NCBI GenBank assembly: GCA_021737445.1
Contig: JAIPDY010000090.1
Span: forward strand, 1-11,168
Source of the DNA: Desulfotignum sp.
GTDB lineage: Bacteria; Desulfobacterota; Desulfobacteria; Desulfobacterales; Desulfobacteraceae
Length of the DNA stretch: 11,168 bases
Direction: 5' to 3'
Shown here: positions 6,336 through 11,168 of the stretch, one piece after another
Layout: the number at the start of each line of letters is the position of its first letter
Position numbering within the stretch: the stretch's first letter is position 1
Translations under genes and position numbers: made by a program
The notes under the pieces: generated by a model
Told to the model about the DNA's origin: nothing
The model's database searches: none
What the model saw: only the letters and a program-made list of their open reading frames with translations

Positions 6336-7640
6336 ATGTGTAGGAAAAGCCTGCTTTACGTCATCCTGTGTTTTGCTGCGCTGCTTTTGCTGATGGGATC
6401 CCCGGTCCAGGCAGCAGGCACTGGCACCCAGGCTGCTGACCAGGAAGCGGTCCTGCTGCCGCCCATTTTTGAGATGGCTGCCAATTTTGTCAGATCCACG
6501 GGCGTGTTCAGCTTTATTTTCCCGGAAACAGGAAGTTTTTTTGACGGTTTCGGGCAATGTGTCATGATCGGCATCGGGATGCTGCTCTTATTCCTTGCCA
6601 TAAACAAGAAATTTGAGCCGCTGCTTCTGGTGCCCATAGGGTTTGGCGCCATTTTGGTGAATACACCTGTGGCCGGCATGGCAGATCCGGGCGGGGTGTT
6701 GTATTATATTTACACCATCGGCATCAAGACCGGTGTATTTCCCCTGCTGATTTTCATGGGGGTGGGGGCCATGACCGATTTCGGTCCTTTGATTGCCAAT
6801 CCCAAAACCGTTCTTCTGGGCGCAGCGGCCCAGGTGGGTATCTTTATCACCCTTATCGGTGCACTGTTTTTGTCTGAGTTTGTGCCGGGTATCCATTTTG
6901 ATTTGTTTGATGCGGCTTCCATCGGCATCATCGGTGGGGCAGACGGTCCCACCGCTATTTTTCTGTCCAGCCAGCTGTCTCCCCATCTGGTGGGCCCCAT
7001 TGCCGTGGCAGCCTACTCATATATGGCGCTGGTGCCCATGATTCAGCCCCCTATCATGCGGGCTTTGACCACAAAAAATGAGCGTAAAATCCGCATGACC
7101 CAGCTGCGGCCGGTGGGGAAAGTGGAAAAAATATTTTTTCCATTGGTTGTTCTGGGGCTCTGTGTGCTGCTTTTGCCGTCAGCCGCTCCCCTTATCGGGT
7201 TTTTCATGTTCGGCAACCTGATGCGCGAATGCGGGGTGGTGGAACGGCTTTCCCAGACCGCGCAGAATGCAATGATCAATATCGTCACAATCCTGCTGGG
7301 CCTGGGTGTGGGGGCACAGCTGTCTGCGGCACAGTTTCTGAATCTGTCAACACTGGGGATTCTTCTGCTTGGCTCCATCGCTTTTTCCATCGGCACGGCA
7401 TCCGGTATCCTCATGGTGAAACTGATGAACCTGTTTTTAAAAACCAAAATCAATCCTCTCATCGGTTCAGCCGGGGTATCTGCTGTTCCCATGGCAGCCC
7501 GGGTGAGCCAGAAACTGGGGATGGAAGCGGATCCCCAGAACCATCTGCTCATGCATGCCATGGGACCAAACGTGGCCGGTGTTATCGGATCTGCAGTGGC
7601 TGCAGGTGTGCTTTTGACCTTAAAAAGCCTGGTGATATGA
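6336..7640 (+). CDS. Na+-translocating decarboxylase beta subunit (OadB family), copy 1
   Basis: A 434-aa integral membrane protein that decarboxylates carboxybiotin and exports Na+. A signal-like hydrophobic N-terminus ending 'SPVQAAG' precedes many membrane segments. With the ATG at 6336 as residue 1, the residues known to matter in K. pneumoniae OadB fall at the same numbers: Asp203 in 'GGADGPT', Tyr229 in 'AAYSYMA', and Asn373, Gly377, Ser382 and Arg389 in 'NPLIGSAGVSAVPMAAR'. An active Na+ pump is therefore likely. The start ATG has AAGG 9 nt upstream; a TTG at 6300 would add 12 residues and overlap oadA, and is less likely. It shares long identical stretches with the second copy at 8352-9473, which lacks this N-terminal extension. 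It is third in the operon. Confidence 0.92.
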   Translation: MCRKSLLYVILCFAALLLLMGSPVQAAGTGTQAADQEAVLLPPIFEMAANFVRSTGVFSFIFPETGSFFDGFGQCVMIGIGMLLLFLAINKKFEPLLLVPIGFGAILVNTPVAGMADPGGVLYYIYTIGIKTGVFPLLIFMGVGAMTDFGPLIANPKTVLLGAAAQVGIFITLIGALFLSEFVPGIHFDLFDAASIGIIGGADGPTAIFLSSQLSPHLVGPIAVAAYSYMALVPMIQPPIMRALTTKNERKIRMTQLRPVGKVEKIFFPLVVLGLCVLLLPSAAPLIGFFMFGNLMRECGVVERLSQTAQNAMINIVTILLGLGVGAQLSAAQFLNLSTLGILLLGSIAFSIGTASGILMVKLMNLFLKTKINPLIGSAGVSAVPMAARVSQKLGMEADPQNHLLMHAMGPNVAGVIGSAVAAGVLLTLKSLVI

Positions 7641-7662
7641 TGAATTTTATAAGGAGGAGAAT

Positions 7663-7971
7663 ATGACCATCCGTGTATTGATGACCAGAAGGGTTCCCAG
7701 ACTGACCAGCGGCATGGATCTTTCCCTGCTGCCGACATTGTCTGAAATGCTCATTGAGCTGCGGGGCATGGCGGACCGTCAGCCGGGATATATTTCCGGA
7801 GAAACCCTGAGGAATGTGGATGATCCCCATGAATACCTGGTGATCAGTACCTGGAAATCCCTTGAAGCCTGGAAGTGGTGGATGGCCAATTCCGAGCGGG
7901 CCGAACTGGAGGGCCGGATTGATGCCCTCCTGGGGTCATCAACTGTTTACAAGGTCTTCAGTTATGACTGA
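7663..7971 (+). CDS. ABM-fold protein (antibiotic biosynthesis monooxygenase domain)
   Basis: A 102-aa protein with the ABM/dimeric ferredoxin-like pattern: 'IRVLMTRRVP' first strand, a helix rich in Leu/Met (residues about 22-37), 'QPGYISGETLRNVDDPHEYLVISTWKSLEAWKWW' (about 40-73) and a terminal strand 'STVYKVFSY'. The 'QPGY...LR...DP.EYLV.S.W.S.EAW' run is the family signature. Members include cofactor-free monooxygenases and haem-degrading enzymes, but many are of unknown role; no haem-ligand motif is recognised here. The ribosome site AAGGAGG, 5 nt before ATG, is the best in the window, so it is probably well translated. It starts 22 nt after oadB and is the last gene before the terminator, so it belongs to the decarboxylase operon; its part in it is unknown. 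Confidence 0.75.
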   Translation: MTIRVLMTRRVPRLTSGMDLSLLPTLSEMLIELRGMADRQPGYISGETLRNVDDPHEYLVISTWKSLEAWKWWMANSERAELEGRIDALLGSSTVYKVFSYD

Positions 7972-7983
7972 TAAGCTTAAAAA

Positions 7984-8031
7984 AAACAAAAGATGCCTGC
8001 CGGTGTAACACCTTGCAGGCATCTTTTGTTT
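7984..8031. terminator. Bidirectional rho-independent terminator
   Basis: Arms at 7984-8000 (AAACAAAAGATGCCTGC) and 8015-8031 are perfect reverse complements over 17 bp. The 14-nt loop can itself pair GGTG with CACC. The A-run at 7979-7986 gives a T-run for minus-strand transcripts, and TTTTGTTT serves plus-strand transcripts. It lies between the converging ABM gene and biotin-carrier gene. Confidence 0.88.
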
Positions 8032-8055
8032 GAAACTGTTATACAATGCCAGGTT

Positions 8056-8271
8056 TTATGCTACAGTGGCTATCAGATCGCCGTCTTCCACCTCATCACC
8101 GACTTTTTTAATCATTTTCTCGATCACACCGTCACAGGGTGCATACACGATTGTTTCCATTTTCATGGCTTCAATCACCATGATTTCGGTATCCTGTTCA
8201 ATGGATGTGCCCGGTTCAATGTCCAGTCTGACTATTTTTCCTGGTAAGGGTGCGGTTATCTCGGTTGTCAT
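8056..8271 (-). CDS. Free-standing biotin carrier protein of a decarboxylase
   Basis: A 71-aa single biotinyl domain beginning MTTEITAPLPGKIV. The target motif EAMKMET puts biotin on Lys37, and the second half ('APCDGVIEKMIKKVGDEVEDGDLIA') is the matching half of the flattened beta-barrel. It lacks the Pro/Ala linker usual for MmdC/GcdC-type carriers, so it is just the domain. It would shuttle CO2 from a carboxyltransferase to the OadB protein encoded upstream. The start is ATG at 8271 with AAAGGAG and a 6-nt spacer; ATGs 2 and 10 codons earlier touch or precede that ribosome site. It is last in the minus-strand module, 80 nt after the oadB copy-2 stop, and its transcript ends at the shared hairpin. 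Confidence 0.9.
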   Translation of the reverse strand: MTTEITAPLPGKIVRLDIEPGTSIEQDTEIMVIEAMKMETIVYAPCDGVIEKMIKKVGDEVEDGDLIATVA

Positions 8272-8351
8272 TTTCATCTCCTTTGGGTTTTGTTGGTTCA
8301 TGAAAAACTGTATGTATATCGGGTGTTAATTGCAAGGTTATGCTTTTTGCA

Positions 8352-9473
8352 TCAGGGCGCCAGCAGGGTTATGAATATGCCGGCAGCGATCACGGTACCG
8401 ATCACCCCGGCCACATTGGGACCCATAGCATACATGATCAGATAGTTTCTTTTGTCCGCTTCTATGCCGACCTTATGTACCACCCGTGCAGCCATGGGAA
8501 CAGCTGACACACCTGCAGCCCCGAGCAGTGGGTTTATTTTTTCCTTTGAAAAAACATTCATTATTTTGGCCAGCAAAAGGCCTGTCATTGTGCTCAAAAC
8601 AAAGGCGATCAGCCCCAGAACAAAGATGAACAGCACCTTGGGCTGCAAAAAGATGTCCGCATGCATGGTGGCACCGATGGGCAGTCCCAGAAAAATGGTG
8701 ACAATGTTCATCAATTCATTCTGGGCCGCACCTTTGAGCCGTTCCACCACCCCGGATTCCCTGAAAAGATTTCCCAGCATGAGCATGGAAATCAGAGGGG
8801 CAGACGCCGGAATGAGCAGGATGATAAGAAAGGTGGATACAATGGGAAACAGCAGTTTTTCCCGCTTGCTCACCGGCCGGGGTTTTGCCATTTTGATTTT
8901 ACGTTCCGCTTTGGTGGTCATCAGCCGCATGATCGGCGGCTGGATAATGGGCACCATGGCCATATAGGAATAGGCTGCCACGGCACAGGCCCCCAGAAGC
9001 TGGGGTGCCAGTTTGGATGCAATAAAAATGGTGGTGGGCCCGTCAGCTCCGCCGATCATGCCGATGGTGGCGGCTTCCATGATATTGTATCCCATGGCAT
9101 GGGAAGCAAAAAAGGTCAGATACACCCCGGCCTGGGCACCGGCCCCCAGAAAGATCAGCCGCGGGTTGGCAAGCATGGGGCCGAAATCGGTGAATGCACC
9201 AATACCCAGAAAAATCAACGGCGGGATAATTTCCCAGTGGATCCCGTAGTGGTAGAACTTCCACAGCAGCCCCACGTCCGGTTCCATCAGTCCGCTCAAC
9301 GGCAGATTCACCAGCAGGATACCGAACCCGATGGGCAGCAGCAGCAAAGGTTCATATTGTTTTTTTATGGCCAGATAGATCAGGATCAGCCCGATACACC
9401 ACATGATGATCATTCCCGGTGTCAGGTGCGCAAAACCGGTTGTGTTGAGCAACGAATGCAAATTATTTATCAT
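8352..9473 (-). CDS. Na+-translocating decarboxylase beta subunit (OadB family), copy 2
   Basis: A 373-aa membrane protein of the OadB/MmdB/GcdB family. The functional residues are all kept: Asp144 in 'GGADGPT', Tyr170 in 'AAYSYMA', and Asn314, Ser323 and Arg330 in 'NPLLGAAGVSAVPMAAR'. It begins MINNLHSLLNTTGFAHL and has no signal-like extension, the main difference from copy 1. 'NVAGVIGT' replaces 'NVAGVIGS' near the end. The ATG at 9473 has AAAGGAGG with an 8-nt spacer; an in-frame start 13 codons earlier lies inside the upstream gene without a ribosome site. Its start overlaps the end of the 47-aa OadG-like gene by 11 nt, so the two are co-translated. The free biotin carrier follows. Shorter beta subunits of this kind serve methylmalonyl-CoA or glutaconyl-CoA decarboxylases, but substrate choice lies with the carboxyltransferase, which is absent here. 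Confidence 0.92.
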   Translation of the reverse strand: MINNLHSLLNTTGFAHLTPGMIIMWCIGLILIYLAIKKQYEPLLLLPIGFGILLVNLPLSGLMEPDVGLLWKFYHYGIHWEIIPPLIFLGIGAFTDFGPMLANPRLIFLGAGAQAGVYLTFFASHAMGYNIMEAATIGMIGGADGPTTIFIASKLAPQLLGACAVAAYSYMAMVPIIQPPIMRLMTTKAERKIKMAKPRPVSKREKLLFPIVSTFLIILLIPASAPLISMLMLGNLFRESGVVERLKGAAQNELMNIVTIFLGLPIGATMHADIFLQPKVLFIFVLGLIAFVLSTMTGLLLAKIMNVFSKEKINPLLGAAGVSAVPMAARVVHKVGIEADKRNYLIMYAMGPNVAGVIGTVIAAGIFITLLAP

Positions 9474-9606
9474 CCTGGATCCCTCCTTTGGTTTTTTGGG
9501 CGATCCGGTCAACGAAAAATGCGGTGATTTTAATGGACAGGTACAGGAGGGTCATGCCGAAAAACACACTGACGATGCCTTGTATAAATATGCTGGCTGG
9601 GGACAT
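9463..9606 (-). CDS. OadG-related small membrane subunit, 47 aa
   Basis: A short frame starting MSPASIFIQGIVSVFFG. It has one membrane helix (about residues 6-25, 'GIVSVFFGMTLLYLS') followed by 'IKITAFFVDRIAQK' and a polar tail ending in QDDK. This is the OadG/MmdD-type plan (helix with G-M-x-L/V then a short charged tail), greatly reduced, and fits the 'OadG-related small transporter subunit' class. AAGGA lies 8 nt before ATG 9606. Its last codons overlap the start of oadB copy 2 by 11 nt, and that gene's ribosome site is inside it, pointing to translational coupling. The position directly before an oadB is typical of gamma/delta subunits. Because it is so short it is easily missed by gene callers. 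The likely role is to hold the carboxyltransferase and biotin carrier on the membrane pump. Confidence 0.75.
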   Translation of the reverse strand: MSPASIFIQGIVSVFFGMTLLYLSIKITAFFVDRIAQKTKGGIQDDK

Positions 9607-9660
9607 TTCAAAGTTCCTTTTTAATTATTCCGGCTGCATTGAAAGTTGTCCTGTGCAACC

Positions 9661-9666
9661 ATTATA
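9661..9666 (-). promoter_or_regulatory. Possible -10 box for the second decarboxylase module
   Basis: The minus strand has an exact TATAAT about 55 nt before the OadG-like start. No good -35 hexamer lies 16-18 bp upstream (GAATTA at 17), so this promoter, if real, would need an activator. A separate TTGACA at 9708-9703 has only a weak partner (TAAGGT). Confidence 0.3.
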
Positions 9667-9710
9667 AAAATTTTTGACAACCTTAATTCATACCTGATGC
9701 GATGTCAATA

Positions 9711-9744
9711 TATAATCATAAATATGATCACATATATGATTATA
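9711..9744. promoter_or_regulatory. 34-bp AT-rich dyad, possible operator
   Basis: TATAATCATA (9711-9720) and TATGATTATA (9735-9744) are perfect 10-bp inverted repeats. A central TGATCA (9725-9730) shares the same axis of symmetry. It lies about 105 bp upstream of the OadG-like start. With no G+C-rich stem and no T-run it does not look like a terminator. A dimeric regulator, perhaps of the CRP/FNR type, could bind here; the match to TGTGA-N6-TCACA is only partial. Confidence 0.4.
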
Positions 9745-9815
9745 CTGACCGGAAAAGGCCGTGTTTGAAAGAGTGCGCCTGGCGGTATCCTTGCGGGTTG
9801 CAGAATTGTTATGGG
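9745..9815. other. Intergenic stretch without a clear feature
   Basis: This 71-nt piece follows the stop of the universal stress protein gene. No convincing terminator hairpin, ORF or promoter was found, so read-through into the decarboxylase module cannot be excluded. Confidence 0.4.
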
Positions 9816-10649
9816 TTAATGCAGCAAAGAAAGCTCACAATGGGGACCGGTTATCAAAAGGTTGTTGGTCACAGTAGACTGAATTTTTTCCAATTTACTG
9901 CCGAAAAGCAAATCCTTGATAACCCCGTGTCCATAAGCACCCAGCACCATCAGGGCATCATGGGGAACATCATAGAGCATGGCATCAAATTCAGCTTTTT
10001 CATAATAATGCCAGTCCTGCAGAAACTGGCTGACCGGCGCTGCCAGATGTGATTCTTTGATGATGTTTTCGTAGTAAGTCTTGCTCTTTTTTTCCCTGAT
10101 GGTATAGATATCCAAGGGAAGTTTGGAGGTCATGGCGATTTTTAGCCCCATTTGCAGTGCTTTGCGGGCATTGGTGGAGCCGCCGAAAAAAACGGCGACA
10201 CTTTTCCAGGGTTTGAACACCAGGCTTGTGAGCAGGACAGGAAAGGGCGCATGTTTGATAATTCTTCTGACTTTCGGGCCTATATGGCCCAGGCCGATTT
10301 TTGAGGACAGGTCACTGACCGACCGCGGGCAGCAGAAATAATCAAAATTGGTGGGAATATCGGGCAATGTGGAGGCGGTGAAATTTCTGGGTGTAAAAAA
10401 GGCAGGCGTGAATCCCATCTCTTCAAACAAATCCTGTGCATGCTGTTTTGCTGTTTTGGGTGATGTCAGGTATGAACTGTCCAGATCTATCTGAATGGCA
10501 TCATTGGGAAAGTACATGAGAAATTTATCACTTTCCGGGATATATACCACCGGGTGTGCCTTAATGGCTTTACAAAAATATAAAGATTGCAGAAATGTTT
10601 CCCGGCCAAAAGGGGTATTTCTGAAAATCTGCAGCAGTTTATAATTCAT
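9816..10649 (-). CDS. Universal stress protein, two tandem Usp domains
   Basis: A 277-aa soluble protein. The C-terminal domain (about 149-270) begins 'KSVAVFFGGSTNARKAL' and ends with the ATP-binding pattern G-x2-G-x9-G-S: Gly237, Gly240, Gly250 and Ser251 in 'GAYGHGVIKDLLFGS', then 'TNNLLITGP'. It therefore resembles the ATP-binding UspA class. The N-terminal domain (about 1-143) ends with the Usp-like 'GPKVRRIIKHAPFPVLL' but lacks the full glycine pattern, so it probably does not bind nucleotide. The start ATG has AAGGAG with a 6-nt spacer. The gene lies 30 nt after the CBS/channel gene on the same strand and is likely co-transcribed, which suggests a regulatory or sensor role for that transporter. 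The exact function is unknown. Confidence 0.83.
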   Translation of the reverse strand: MNYKLLQIFRNTPFGRETFLQSLYFCKAIKAHPVVYIPESDKFLMYFPNDAIQIDLDSSYLTSPKTAKQHAQDLFEEMGFTPAFFTPRNFTASTLPDIPTNFDYFCCPRSVSDLSSKIGLGHIGPKVRRIIKHAPFPVLLTSLVFKPWKSVAVFFGGSTNARKALQMGLKIAMTSKLPLDIYTIREKKSKTYYENIIKESHLAAPVSQFLQDWHYYEKAEFDAMLYDVPHDALMVLGAYGHGVIKDLLFGSKLEKIQSTVTNNLLITGPHCELSLLH

Positions 10650-10679
10650 TGTTTACTCCTTGCTTTATTGTAACATATG

Positions 10680-11168
10680 CTATCGGACACTGGTCTGCAT
10701 GATCAATTCCCTGCGGTACAGGTCCAGAATCCGTGTTTTTGATATCATTCCTATAAATGTTTCATGTTCCACCACGGGTATGCTTTCCATATTGTTTGTT
10801 TCCATCATCTCCAGAACTTCCTGCAGATCATTTTCCAGAGAAGCGGTCAGCACATCGGTATCCATGATCTGATTCAGAAAAACCATGTCATATATGCCTG
10901 GATTCAAGACATATCTGCGAATGTTGCGCAGTTCAATCATGCCTTTATAGGTGCCTGTATTTTCATCAATCACAGGGAAAAAGAACTGATCCGATGTTTT
11001 AATTATCTCGATGAATTCTCTGAAAATCATGTTTTCAGATACTTTGGTAAATTCAGTTGCGATAAGTCCGCTGATATTCAAATCAGATAAAATCCTTGCA
11101 TCCGTGCCTGGCCGTAAAAACTGCCCCCGTTTAATAAGGTCTTTGAAATAAAAGGATGCCGGTTCGAT
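10680..11168 (-). CDS. C-terminal CBS-pair region, probably of a ClC-type chloride channel (partial)
   Basis: The frame stays open to the window edge (162 residues, first codon at 11168), so the N-terminus is missing; an internal ATG at 11081 is not the true start. The visible part begins 'IEPASFYFKDLIKRGQFL', a linker like that after the last membrane helix of ClC channels. Two CBS domains follow, about 33-92 ('FFFPVIDE...YKGMIELRNI') and 97-155 ('NNMESIPVVEHETFIGMISKTRILDLYRREL'). CBS pairs bind adenine nucleotides and gate transport in ClC proteins. The ClC assignment rests on the linker and the 'YRREL' end and is an inference; another CBS-tailed membrane protein is possible. A universal stress protein gene follows 30 nt downstream. 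Confidence 0.72.
   Translation of the reverse strand: MEPASFYFKDLIKRGQFLRPGTDARILSDLNISGLIATEFTKVSENMIFREFIEIIKTSDQFFFPVIDENTGTYKGMIELRNIRRYVLNPGIYDMVFLNQIMDTDVLTASLENDLQEVLEMMETNNMESIPVVEHETFIGMISKTRILDLYRRELIMQTSVR

Noticed and set aside
8661..9527. 288-codon plus-strand frame opposite oadB copy 2
   Set aside because: Antisense shadow; very rich in Gly, Gln and His, as expected from the reverse of a membrane-protein gene.
9606..9815. Terminator or attenuator between the Usp gene and module 2
   Set aside because: The only symmetric element (9711-9744) is AT-only in its arms with no following T-run, so it fits an operator better than a terminator.

Overview
The window looks like a chromosomal piece of a Gram-negative anaerobe, most likely a sulfate-reducing Desulfobacterota (Desulfobacteraceae-like). 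This is inferred from a radical-SAM aminomutase, two biotin-dependent Na+-pump decarboxylase modules and a strong sigma-54 type promoter; no marker gene fixes the taxonomy. No rRNA, tRNA, CRISPR, IS element or phage gene was seen.

Left part (1-3764, all minus strand, visibly GC-richer than the right end): a tight four-gene operon read right to left. It holds a lysine 2,3-aminomutase (KamA) homologue with all catalytic residues, two different D-Ala-D-Ala-ligase-like ATP-grasp proteins, and the first 89 codons of a GNAT-type acetyltransferase cut by the window edge. Gaps are very short or overlapping (one ATGA overlap, one 13-nt overlap). A near-perfect -24/-12 promoter lies about 95 bp upstream of kamA. 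The set suggests a pathway that makes a beta-amino acid (probably beta-lysine) and ligates it by ATP-grasp chemistry, possibly with acetylation. The product is unknown, and this is the best candidate here for an undescribed system.

Middle (3765-7971, plus strand): a divergent intergenic region with a doubtful small ORF, then an operon for a Na+-translocating biotin decarboxylase: OadG-like gamma subunit, an OadA-like carboxyltransferase with its own C-terminal biotinyl domain, an OadB-like membrane beta subunit, and a small antibiotic-biosynthesis-monooxygenase (ABM) fold protein. A long perfect hairpin at 7984-8031 serves as a terminator for both converging operons.

Right-middle (8056-9606, minus strand): a second, reduced Na+-decarboxylase module made of a 47-aa OadG-like peptide overlapping a second OadB, then a free-standing 71-aa biotin carrier. 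It has no carboxyltransferase of its own in the window, so it must use one from elsewhere or share OadA. A 34-bp AT-rich dyad sits upstream of it.

Right end (9816-11168, minus strand): a two-domain universal stress protein gene 30 nt downstream of the C-terminal CBS-domain part of a larger protein that resembles the tail of a ClC-type chloride channel and runs off the window.
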